From assembly GCA_001986395.2 (NCBI GenBank), contig MQVO02000005.1, positions 62,001-126,000 on the forward strand: 64,000 bases of DNA, read 5' to 3'. The notes beneath the pieces are model-generated. The model did not search any database, was not told the DNA's origin, and worked only from the letters and a program-made list of their open reading frames with translations. Positions 24,801 through 34,556 of this stretch are shown in pieces. Both the position numbers and the translations under genes were made by a program. This DNA comes from Irpex lacteus. Its lineage: Eukaryota; Basidiomycota; Agaricomycetes; Polyporales; Irpicaceae. The first letter of the stretch is position 1; every line of letters starts with the position of its first letter.

Positions 24801-25544
24801 ACGAGAGGGCGAAGAGTATGGCAGAGAAGGTTAAGAAGAGAAAGGTGAAGGGTGAGGATGATGAGTCGGATGAAGAGGACGATGGCGATAGCGAGGAAGA
24901 AGCAGGAGAGGACGAAGAGGAGGATGAAGGACAGTCTGCTGGCGAAGAAGAGACCAGTGAGGCTGAAGAAAAGGAGAGCGCAGAAGATGACAGTGACGAA
25001 GAGGAAGCTGAGATCTGGAAGGTAAGTGTTATCATAAACGCTTTATTCTGTCGTTTACCCGTACTGATGCTTGTAAATGAAGGCGATGAAAGCGACGATG
25101 CCCGCGGAGCTGCAAGACGACGACTTGTCCATGGACAGCGACGACCTTCCCTCGGACTTGGACGATGATGACGATGAAAGCGACGAGGACGAAGAAGTCG
25201 AAGCACCGAGCTCAGACGCAGACGAAGATGAAGCAGAGAAAGACGAAGAGGACGATGAAGACGCGCTCTCCCTCGTTGAAGACTCCGACAACGAGGACCT
25301 AGTTCCTCTGGACGCAGATGTACCCGACGGGCTCATCGAGTTCGACGGGCCAGCCTCTGACAATGACGATGAAGAAGGAGAGTGGGGCGGAATTGGAGGA
25401 GGGGCGCAAAAGAAGCGCAAACGTGGTGAGGAGGATGGCGATAGCAAGAAGCAGAGGAGGAAGAAGTTGCGCTCGTTGCCCACGTTTGCGAGCTACGAGG
25501 ACTACGCGAAGATGATCGAAGATGGGCCCGAGGATAATATCTGA
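21850..25544 (+). CDS. MAK21: Ribosome biogenesis protein Mak21/Noc1 (CBF/Mak21 family)
   Basis: join(21850..22059, 22119..22910, 22971..23090, 23144..24151, 24205..24348, 24407..24709, 24770..25021, 25083..25544), 1096 aa; all junctions phase 0. N-terminal Lys-rich region (residues 1-120), then a helical repeat region (HWYS at about 150, HLVAWYFEDWLKKYFFAILQ at about 315-335). The CBF/Mak21 core lies near residues 594-705 (FNISLQALMLILQIV ... ADRFYRTLYASLADQRL ... YLNLIFKALKADRNVERVKA). It continues with SASPLYELIPLLNHYHPAI, LLSAQPVTATPDLSLNTL and a VFFHRYFTQKNERA segment. The C-terminal 200 residues are strongly acidic, ending LPTFASYEDYAKMIED, as in the family. In yeast it works with Noc2 in early 60S subunit assembly and export. 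Confidence 0.96.
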
Positions 25545-26239
25545 GGTGAGGTGGTAAAGGTGGATTCGGTGCAGAGATTCTGTGCGGGTGTCAAACTTGC
25601 TTCATGTCAATTCATCTCGCCGGTTAATCCGGATTTAAAACCATAGTTCTTCGCAAGCTTCGTCGTTCGCGCTCGCCCATCGTGTTCCACGTGTCGCGAT
25701 TGGTCGAGATGTACAGGGCATCATATTGGCTGTTGACTCGTTTATACTCGTAACGCGTCTTAGTGGTACAGTATTTTCTCACTTTTCCTCCCATTCTCGC
25801 ACTGAAATGTGCATTGAACGTTTCTGCCTTCTGCGGTTGCGTCAACCAAGGGCCACGCCTATCACTACTAGCCAAAGCAAAGTGAGTCCAGTCCAATTAT
25901 AGGAAGCTGTTGATCAACATTCCTGACGTCTTTGTCCCTTTCGTGAGATCGACTCCTGGAAGCAAGGCTGTGGTTTAATTGCAGTATTCTCTTCGGTCAA
26001 TACTGAAAATGCTTATAATACAGATCAAGTGTCTTGTCCAGACTGTATTCTGCCAACTATTCATCAGTGTTCTGACACATACGGAACACTCCCAGATCAC
26101 CTAACAGATATTGTCGTTATGGTCTTTGGTCTGTCTGTACTATATCATCTTCACTGACTCGGGCCCCAGCTGTTTACTTCACCTCAGGCTTGATCCTCGA
26201 CTGCGCCGCTGCCCCCCTCCCAGGCAGTGCTACCCCAAC
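25545..26239. other. Intergenic, no gene recognised
   Basis: 3' of MAK21 and 5' of the membrane protein gene. No exon, RNA gene or repeat was recognised. Confidence 0.5.
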
Positions 26240-27518
26240 ATGAGAAGCCTCATTATTCTCGCAATCCTAGCTACCGCCAGCTTTGCAATTAGCAAGCCTG
26301 TCCCAGTCGAAAGCTTGTGCGTGAGCGCAGCTATCAGACAGCAGCAGCGGCTGGCTTTCCCGGTGTCGACCCTTGCCAGCTCAGGTGCTCCGAGCTTGAC
26401 TCTCACGTATGTCGTTTCAGTGGCTCTCAGATTCGGTACGGAGTACTGATTTCGCCTGGTCTCTGATACTACAAACATCAGGAGACGTCTCCAGAATAGC
26501 AATGTTAATACCCAAGCTGTCCAAGATACTACCTTTCCACATCTCCCCGTCGTCACGGCGTTCCCTACTCGGAGCTTACCTGAGCACTTCGGCACTTACA
26601 TCACTTTCTCGCTTCCCTTCTCGCTCGTTAACTCTAGCAAGAGTATCATTTCTACTCCCTCGCAAATTACAATCTCTATGCTTCCTACTCCCTCGCTGGT
26701 TCCCATCTCAAGTATTCACTCTAGCAATAGTATCTCTCCTACCGACGCAGGGGCAGATTTGACGAGCGGTTTGTCGACGGCCTCACAGAGCACGTAAGCA
26801 TGACCATGCCATTCAACATCATATTTGTACTTATAACTTTGCTCCTCACGCTCACAGCTCTTCTCTCGCCGGATCGCCAACACCTTCGGACGACTCCTCA
26901 CGAAAGAAAAGCCAGCACTTCCCTCCCGGCGCTATAGGTGGCGTGGTAGCAGGAGCCATTCTGCTTCTCGTCTCTGTCGCTATCGCCTTTTGTATCTGGC
27001 GCAGAAGGGCGACAAGGATGATCGCAGATTCGTACTCTGCCGCCCGTCCGTACTACACGGCGCAAGAATCAGCCTTGGCGGGTGAACGTGCCGTTCGCTC
27101 CCCTCCCCCGCTTTTACCTCATGAAGCACTGCCGAGAGTCAAGCCTGAGGTTCTGCACGAAGAGTCGTCCCTTGTCCCTCACGATCCTTCCTCGAGCCCA
27201 CTGGCACAAGTCCTGCCGCCGCCCTCTTCACCCGAAGCTGTAGGCCCGACTATCGATATCATCAATCACGAACGGCAGCTCTCAGGGCAGCATACCCCCA
27301 ACGCTCTCAATGCTGGCGGTCTTCAAGGTTCAAGGGATGAACCATCTCTGGCTGTCGTAGACCCGTCGACCTTGTCAGGGCTAGTCGAGCGCATCACAAG
27401 GGCTATATTGTTGGACTCGCGACTGGGACATGCCATGACTGTTGCAGAGCCTGCCGGAGACACGGGGGAGGCTCCACCCCGATATCAGGAGCAACACAGC
27501 AACGATGGATGGCACTAG
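26240..27518 (+). CDS. Secreted/type I single-pass membrane protein, function unknown
   Basis: join(26240..26406, 26482..26793, 26858..27518), 379 aa; both introns phase 2. Residues 1-17 (MRSLIILAILATASFAI) form a signal peptide. The ectodomain to about residue 185 is rich in Ser, Thr and Pro, suited to O-glycosylation. A transmembrane segment (GGVVAGAILLLVSVAIAFCIW) at about residues 187-208 is followed by RRR on the cytosolic side. The cytoplasmic tail is disordered and ends with a PPRYQEQ motif resembling the PPxY-like tails of many basidiomycete SKG6/Mid2-type wall-stress proteins. The overall layout suggests a cell-surface sensor, but there is no diagnostic domain, so this is only an inference from architecture. 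Confidence 0.75.
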
Positions 27519-28730
27519 GAGGTTCACCGACCGGTGGCATCATCCTTTTATAAAGTCCTCAGTTGCAAATGCTCCTTTCCAGGACTTGGGCCACTAGCAT
27601 GTATCGTTCAATTGCAATCAATTCGAGATATGCCTTTGCGGTGACGGGTGTGGTGATCACATTGGGATAGGATTAGTACTTTTCGATTGCTCTGTAAGGT
27701 TTCAGCACCGGCAGCCTTACCTGTCCCTATCCCTGTCTGGTCAGTATCGTTCTGGACAGTCACTCTGCGACAAGCCAGCCACGTTAATAATATAGCCTAC
27801 CCGATGTCTTTTCACGCCAAAAGTGAGTAAGCGTCACTCCCCAGCTACAGCCTATAGATTCTATTCTGGCGAGTAAGTACTCCAACTTCAAGTTCCGTAC
27901 CTCAGCTCACGGCCCTCAACTCAAGTTGGTAGGACGGGCTTGCTCATCGTACAGAGCCATTCAAGTTGCATCTCTAGCAGACACGTCTGAGTCGGCGTGC
28001 ATCCTGTTCATTCTTATATTTTCGACATATACACAAGTATGATCGTGTAGTCACCCAAGCTCAACGCTTCTATAACTTTCCCTTCCCCGCTCGCCTTCAA
28101 GAACATGGATACGCAGGGCCGGGTCACTAATGCATGTATGTATGTGGGTGATGGGAGAGGAGAGCGTGAGCACGCAGCGACTTATAGCGACTTACATGTC
28201 TGGCTACAAGACGAACGGCCGAGAAGAGGGCTTGTCTATGCGACTCCGAGGCGACGGTCTCCTCACCCGGAGCCCAGGGCCTCGGGCCTCTTGGTCTGAC
28301 TCAGATAATGGTGAGGGCGAAGATGAGAGACGGAAAGGCGAGGACGAGGCGAGGACACTGGCTCCTGACAGAGATGAGGAGCCTGCACACCCGCACTCTT
28401 CTCACCACACACCCACACACTCACTCACACTCGCACCCGCACCCGCATTCACGCTTCTAACAACCAGGGGGCAGGGAGCGCGAGGTAGGTGTTTGTTTGC
28501 GGTGGCCGAGCTAAAGAGACGTGGTGGGGACGGTGGGGGAGGACGCTGAAGGGTGCGGGAGGAAGACGATGGAGGGGAAGGACGATGAAGGGTGCGGGAG
28601 GACAATGGAGGGGAAGGACGATGGAGGGTGTGGGAGCAGAAGGCAGTGGACGGGCTTGAGGTGCGCAGCTCGAAGTGATAATACACGGAACGATAGAGCT
28701 ACATGCATCATACCTCGTACCGTCAGCCAG
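27519..28730. other. Intergenic region with simple-sequence DNA
   Basis: No supported gene. From about 28380 to 28460 it is CA/CCCA-rich (cacacacccacacactcac and similar), followed by the G-rich tandem repeat at 28551. Open frames crossing these tracts are products of low complexity. Confidence 0.55.
28551..28636. repeat. G-rich tandem repeat, two and a third units of 36-39 bp
   Basis: Units begin gggtgcgggagga and end ggaaggacgatg at 28551-28589 and 28590-28625, with a partial third unit gggtgtgggag at 28626-28636. Purine-rich on the plus strand. Confidence 0.8.
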
Positions 28731-28884
28731 TTAACTTAAGCTTACGTCCTTCAAATTCTTTGCGATCTCTCCATAGCTTGACTCGGCGTCGAATAGTTCT
28801 GAGACTCGGAGTGTGTACATCTACAACCCAAAAATGTGAGTAACTCAGACAAAACCGACGGAGAGTGAAGAGGGAGAGACGTAC
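28731..28884 (-). pseudogene. Duplicated dynactin p24 terminal exon with its intron (decayed copy or alternative last exon)
   Basis: On the minus strand, bases 28884-28821 look like the dynactin gene's last intron: GTACGTCTC at the 5' end and CATTTTTGGGTTGTAG at the 3' end (functional copy: GTACGTCCC and a TTTTTGGGG...GTGTAG end). The adjoining exon-like stretch 28820-28731 reads MYTLRVSELFDAESSYGEI before a TAA, against TDTLSQLFVAYDD in the real exon. Just upstream at 28965-28985 a GGATCGGTTGG stretch mirrors the end of exon 2. It lies about 1 kb downstream of the dynactin gene on the same strand and in the same phase. Confidence 0.7.
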
Positions 28885-29885
28885 AGTACTAGTATTAAAA
28901 CATCGAACCGAGCCGCAGCCCTCCCTCCCTTCCTCACCCATCCCTCGCGCGCTCTCTCTCTCTCCAACCAACCGATCCAATCCACCCTCTCAGTCGACTA
29001 CACCGCCAGCTATCCCATTCTTGGTCGGGTAGTCCACAAGGATAGAGATCCTCCGGCGATTACGGATGTCTCTGAGTCTGCGAGGATGTCTCACAGTTCG
29101 TCGGGGGACACGTCTTCGTATCGTATAGGACTCTTTGTCCCTCTCCGGCGCAATAACCCACATCGCACGATAAAGACACCGAGGCCTCTTCGTTCTGTCC
29201 CGAGTCGAGATCGCTCGAGTTCAGTATGGGTTGGCTGTAATGGCCTGTTATTCTAGTTCCCTTTCCATGAGAACAGTAAGTTGAGGATTAACGAGTAAGT
29301 TTCCTATCCATAAATATCCGTTGTGGAGACAAGGGTACCAGTCAGATCACTGTGACTGACGTGCGGGAGCGTAGGCTAGGCTAAGCTTTATATTTCCCGG
29401 ACTCAGCGACGAGCCCTGGAAATATAAAGTCACGGCTACAGTATATAATACGGTATCGTATTACATAGATTAACTGGTTGGTGGATTACGTGGATTAACT
29501 GGTTGGCGTTGGTGGTGTGCGCTCGGATGAGGAGAGTGGGTGTGTACGCGCGGCGCTCGGGTGGGGTGAATGGTGGAGGAAAGGGTGAGAAGGAGGACGG
29601 AAAGGAGGAAGGTGGGTGGGGAGCAGAAGGTGACGATAAGGAGTGGACAGGTCTGAGGGTAACGTATAAAATCTGTGGAGGTAGGGGTGGTGGTGATACA
29701 CGGGTATCTTCATAAAACGATAGAACGATAGAATAGGCGTACTGTACATCTGCATGCTTCCTTCACATCCCACTTCCCCATCCTCACCTCCACTTCCCCA
29801 TCCCACTCGCCCAAATCGACTCAACCACCCAGTCAACTAGCCAACCGCCATCCCCATCTCACATCCCACTGGCCCGTCGCTCCAG
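28885..29885. other. Intergenic between the duplicated exon and the dynactin gene
   Basis: No gene seen. Contains TC-rich simple sequence (28920-28980) and C-rich tracts near 29760-29840. The interval probably includes the 3' UTR of the dynactin gene. Confidence 0.5.
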
Positions 29886-31151
29886 TCAACCAACCAACCC
29901 AACCTTAACCCTCTCCTCCCTCTCCCGCCTAAGCCTGCCCACAGTCGCCTCAGCGTCGTGCAGCGTATCGTCGTATGCGACGAATAGTTGTGAGAGTGTG
30001 TCCGTCTACACCATCCAAACCCCAAAAAGTTCATTTAGTCTCCGGTCAATAACCACTGACAACGTGAATGAGACTGAGTGGGACGTACGGTAGTAACCCA
30101 CCGATCCATAACCCGCACAACCCTCCTCTCAAGCTCCTCCCTCCTCCTCACACACTCCTGCCCTTCTTCAACCAGCCTGTCCAGCCGAGGCTGCAGCGCT
30201 GCGTACGAGTTTAGGTTGTTTGCTGCTGTTACGTCTCTCCCAGTCCCTCCGCTCCCCCCGCCACTTCCACTCCCACCTGCACTCATCCACGAACTAGAGA
30301 CCCCCGAACTCGAGATTCCGGGCACTCCTGAAGTCGTGGAGTCAAAGTCAACAAGCAAAGCAATCTCCCGCAAATCACGATCAGCAGCGCGTATGTCAGT
30401 GTCCATCTCTGCGAGGTAGGCTTCTAGTTCTTCGGGGGACATCTCGTATAGTGGATTAGAGGCGGAGAAGGAGGAGAAGGAGGAGGGGGAGAAGGAGGAG
30501 GGAGGGAGGAGGATGCCGGAGAGGGCGAAGGAGGGGGTTAGGTTGTGTGCGTGTGTGTCGTCTGCATGTAGGATGAGCATTTAGGCGGTGAGTGTGTGAG
30601 AGGGAGGGAAGGAGGGAAGGAAGGAGGGAAGGAGGGAGGGAAGGAGGGAAGGAGGGAAGGAGGGAAGGAGGAGGGAAGGAGGAATGGGACATACAGTTAT
30701 CAACGAACCACCTCAACGAATCACTCCCACTACTCACCACAACCTCCCCCAACTTCCTCTGTACGTCCTCCACCTCCTGCATCAGCGGCTTTCCCTTCCC
30801 CCGCCCACTTCCCCTCCCACTTCCCCTCCCACTTCCTATCACCGTATCTCGTCTTGGAGGAGACCCCAAGACGATACTCTCGAGCAGTCTCAAACGCAGC
30901 TCGAGGGCGACTTGTGGTGTGATCTTCGCTGGCTTCACTTCCCCCTTCCCCACTTCACCCACACCCCTCACATCTCCATTATCTTGTTCTATGGGGCTCT
31001 CCTGTACGTTGACAGTGGTAGTAGGTGTGAAGTCGGGAAAGGCCTGTGTGGGCGACGGACCGGGGGGCGGAGGGGAGGACGGAGGGGTTGACGTGGAGAG
31101 GATACGTTGGCGTTGGACGTCGCCCAGGAACACGCTTCCTATGTGTGCCAT
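29886..31151 (-). CDS. Dynactin subunit p24/p22 (DCTN3/Ldb18 family)
   Basis: complement(join(29886..30005, 30089..30561, 30695..31151)), 349 aa; junction phases 1 and 0. Exon 1 starts MAHIGSVFLGDVQRQRI, followed by a Pro-rich linker, then ALELRLRLLESIVLG, the family's N-terminal helix. Exon 2 has the coiled-coil signature MSPEELEAYLAEMDTDIRAA and DLREIALLVD, then YAALQPRLDRLVEEGQE and a basic helix RREELERRVVRVMDRWV. Exon 3 (TDTLSQLFVAYDDTLHDAEA ... RLRREREERVKVGL) is the typical C-terminus. In dynactin this subunit sits in the shoulder that links p150 to the Arp1 filament, supporting dynein-driven nuclear migration. Longer than the usual 180-220 aa because of disordered Gly/Ser and Pro inserts. 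Confidence 0.88.
30600..30676. repeat. (GGGA/GGAA)n polypurine tract in a dynactin intron
   Basis: Uninterrupted gaggg/aagg repeats on the plus strand, giving a pure C/T tract in the sense strand of dynactin intron 1 (30562-30694). It could form a G-quadruplex or triplex and is prone to length change. Confidence 0.9.
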
Positions 31152-31325
31152 TTTCAGTTTTTAATTAGCTGTCGTGTCGTGGTGTGGTGAGAGTGAATGA
31201 ATGAATGGATGGGAAGGAGGAAGGGGACAGGTGATCGTGTGGATGGATTACGTAACACACGCGACCCACTTCGCGTTCTTGAGACGCGTTCCGGGCCACA
31301 ACTCCTCTTCCAATCACTTACTACG
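31152..31325. promoter_or_regulatory. Bidirectional promoter, dynactin p24 / NASP-like chaperone
   Basis: 174 nt between two divergent start codons, one of the shortest shared promoters in the window. No TATA box is evident; gaatgaatgaatgg lies near 31195-31210. Confidence 0.55.
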
Positions 31326-33670
31326 ATGTCTACGTGCGTACAAATAAGTATTCTGGTATATACCAAGCTAAACTGTTGGGTGACGGTGCAGAAACGAACC
31401 CGGGCAGAGCATAGAAGAGGCACGGGAGCTGGGGAAGAAGGCCTTTGCGCTCAAGAAGTACGAAAAGGCGGTCGACCACTATGCTACTGCTCTCGAACTC
31501 GCGTGTGTACCGTCCCATCCCCTCCTCCCTTCCCTCTTCCCTTCCCTCCTCTCTTCCTCATCTTTCCTTCTTCCTCCCTCTTCTCCCCTTCTCCCTTTCT
31601 CCCTCTAACTGACTAATTGTACTGACTTTATTGTGTCACTTCACCTACGCTACGCTACTACAGCACAGCGAAACACGGAGACAACGCCCCAGAACTCGCA
31701 GACCTCTACTTCGCCTACGGAAAAGCCCTGCTCGAGAACGCGATCGCGCAGTCTTCGGTGCTGGGCAAGGACGGAGCGGAGGAGGCTGTTGGTGGTGCCA
31801 CTGGTGCGTAGTCTCTCCCTGCCTTCTTCCCTTTCTTCATCCCTTCTTTCCCCTCTCCTCTCTTCCTTCTTCCTCCCCCCTCTCCTTTCTGACCACCCTA
31901 ATCACGAATCTATTGAACGCAAAATAGAAGAAGAAACGAAACCCTCCGCATTCCTCTCCTTCTCCGGCGACCCCGAAGACACCGTCGACCTCCTCAACCC
32001 CTCTCACCCCAACTCCTCTCACCCCAACTCCTCTCACCCCAACTCCTCCTCCAACCTCGACGACGACTCAGACGAAGACGAGGATGAGGAAGATGAGGAA
32101 GGAGAACCAGAAGACGACTTCAACGCAGCCTGGGAAGTGCTCGATCTCGCACGTGCTTTATACGAAAAGCAAGTCTCCTCTGCTGAAGGTGATGAGAGTG
32201 GGGTGGAGGTTAAGCTGAAGTTGGCGGAGACGTATATAGCGTTGGGGGATGTTTCGTTGGAGACTGGTACGTCCCTTCTTCCCCTTCTTTCCCTCACCAC
32301 CTTCCTTCCTTCTCCTCCCTTCCCTTCCCTTCCCCACCCACCCTTCTCCCCTCCCTCCTCCCTCCCCACCCACCCTTCTCCCCTTCCCCTCTCCTCCCAT
32401 GTTGCTCACACAACCCACAGAGAAATTCCCCCAAGCAACCACAGACTACACATCCGCCCTTTCCCTCAAACGCTCCCTGCTCCCACCCTGGTCGAGGCAA
32501 ATAGCAGAAGTACACTATAAATTGTGTATTGTGCTTGATTTGAGTAGTGGGCGGTTGGAGGAGGCTATTGGGCATGCTGAAAAAGCTGTGGAGTGCGTAG
32601 ATGCGAGACTTGCTGAGTTGAGGGAGGCTCAGAATCGGGCGAACGGGCTGGATAAGGAGGAGGGGGGTGGGCAGGCGGAGGGGGCGGCTGAGGAGAAGGC
32701 TGATGGGGCGACTGCGGATGCAGAGGCGAACGACCAAGCGGACGGCCAAACTGAGGCAAAGGAGAAGAGCGAGAAAGGCAAAGGCAAACAAAAACCTCAG
32801 AGCCTCCTCCCAGAGGACGACCTACAGAACTTGACAGCGGCTCAGTTGGCGGCTGAGGTGAGGGAGTTGGAGGGGCTGAGGGGGGAGTTGGGGATGAAGG
32901 TGAGAATTTGTTTTATTGTGCGATTTTGAAGGGAATTTCTTTCGCGACGGGCTTCCTTCATCGTTATGCTGCACTCGTTCAACTTCGACTTCGTTCGCCG
33001 TCCTATTCGACGGTTTCGCCTCTCGCCTTCACTCTCCCACCTCCGCAAGCCTTCTGTGCTCTTCCTACAAACCTTTCGCAAACCTTCTGCGCTCTTCCTA
33101 TAAACCTTTCGCGACGATCTCCTACGAACCTTTCGCTACGGGCTTCCTACAAACCTTTCCCATCCGCCTTCACTCTTTCGCTTCCCAACAAAAACTAACC
33201 TCCCTTTTCTCCCTCTCGGTTGAGAACAGATAGAAGAACTAAAAACAATCCCCACCGAACCGGGCCTCTCAGCGCCCGCGTTGGTCGCGCAGTCTTTGGA
33301 TCAGGAGTTGGGGCTTAGTGCCCTTCTCAACCCGAATGGCGTTCCTCTTCTGAACCCGAATGGCGTGCCTCCATCTCTCAACGGTGGTGCTGGTGCTGGT
33401 GCGAATGGGGTAGGAGGGAGTGGAGGAGGGGTGGTGAATGATTTGACGGGGGTTGTTAAGAAGAAGAAGAAGCCCGTCGTAGAAGCTCCTACTCCTGTGG
33501 GCGCTGTTCCTGCTGCTGCTTCGGCTGCTGTCGCGGTGAAGGAGGAGAACGGGAAGGAAGTGGGGGAGCAAAAGGGAGAGGTGGGCAAGGGGAAGAGGAA
33601 GGCAGAGGACGACGATGGGAAGGAGGCGGGGGATAAGAAGGTTAAGCTCGATGGCCAGGAGGTGTCATGA
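31326..33670 (+). CDS. NASP/Hif1/Sim3-type histone chaperone (SHNi-TPR protein)
   Basis: join(31326..31333, 31392..31502, 31664..31803, 31928..32266, 32421..32899, 33230..33670), 505 aa. The first exon is 8 nt (ATGTCTAC), joined in phase 2 to NEPGQSIEEARELGKKAFAL. TPR-like helices follow: KKYEKAVDHYATALELA and ELADLYFAYGKALLENAIAQ. A long acidic loop (DDDSDEDEDEEDEEGEPEDD, about residues 140-160) interrupts the second TPR, the hallmark of NASP. SHNi-TPR segments come next (FNAAWEVLDLARALYEKQ; LKLAETYIALGDVSLETEKF; IAEVHYKLCIVLDLSSGRLE) and a basic C-terminus with KKKKK and KRKAEDD. It should bind histone H3-H4, possibly CENP-A in fission-yeast style, in the nucleus. The last intron is exceptionally long at 330 nt. 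Confidence 0.92.
32001..32045. repeat. Three 15-bp tandem repeats in the NASP-like gene
   Basis: Unit ctctcaccccaactc three times in direct succession, encoding repeated SHPNS. Frame-preserving minisatellite just before the acidic loop. Confidence 0.88.
32900..33229 (+). repeat. Long intron with internal imperfect repeats
   Basis: This intron of the NASP-like gene is 330 nt, against 50-75 nt for most others. From about 33045 to 33165 it holds four or five imperfect copies of cttcctacaaacctttcgc, with related ctttcgcgacgggcttcct near 32940. Donor AAG/GTGAGA and acceptor GAACAG/ATA flank it. Confidence 0.75.
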
Positions 33671-34556
33671 GGGTTTGAGTAGTGCGTAGCTAGGCGGTTC
33701 GTGGATGTACAGGCTGTGTATCGTATAGTGCTTTGATTCGATAACATACTCTCAGGCTTTCCTTTATATGTGATTTCTTTCTCCAGCTCTACAACTCGCA
33801 ATTGGAACGGATGTGTGCGCTCTCCTCTCTTCATGCCGCATATGGGCCTCTCATACCACTGAGTCCCTTGCATCCTCACTGTATCCCACGTCCGCTGACT
33901 AAACTTAAGAAACTCACTTCAACCTCACAAATGCTGTCCAAAGCTTGAGCGTATCGGTGAATGAAGGACCCCCGACACCCGCTGAACAAATGCGCGCTTC
34001 CAAGCCCGAGTCCTCCTCACTCACTTACTGCAACCACTTCGACTGGCTACATATGCTATACTATGTGGAACGTACCGGATGGGTCCGGGAATCAAAATAG
34101 CGGTAACAAGCAGTAGTACTCTCGAACCTCCCGAGTCTAGCTTATTCAAAAGCTTGAATCTCGCTGCCAGCCTGCACCCTAGCCCTGGGATGGATCTTTC
34201 CTTCTCGTTCTGTTCTTTCTCCTGGAACTAACGACGAAGTTTAAGTTCTCAATCACGACTAGGATGCGTTGGCGCTAATTAATAAACTTGCATAGTAGAA
34301 CGCTCCTTTGACGTTCTAACTTGTCCGTGATCTCTGTCACGGTGGTACAAACGACATTCTAGCGGTAAGCAAGTCACTCTTCGATAATCTGAATCAGAGC
34401 AAGATGTAAGTTTCACAGATGGCGTTGACGACGTACCTAACTTGAATAATACATGCTCCGAGTCTGGCTGAAGCAGGCCGTGACGTGTAAGTACTTAGTA
34501 ACTCGCATGCCAGCGCCGTCATCTCACCGACTCGGACTCTAGGTTTACCAGGTTGC
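33671..34556. other. Intergenic, upstream of an F-box pseudogene
   Basis: No gene seen. It contains, near 33966-34030, a ggacccccgacacccgctgaac block that recurs upstream of the next two F-box loci, and a ctccgagtctg element at 34455-34465. Confidence 0.5.

Noticed and set aside
24427..25206. 259-codon Ser-rich minus-strand frame
   Set aside because: Antisense of the acidic Asp/Glu tail of MAK21; low complexity only.
28105..28549. Open frames on plus strand at 28.1-28.5 kb
   Set aside because: Composed of simple CA/CCCA sequence and charged low complexity, with no start context or splice structure.
30592..31164. 190-codon plus-strand frame starting in a GREGG repeat
   Set aside because: Runs through the GGGA microsatellite and the antisense of dynactin exon 1.
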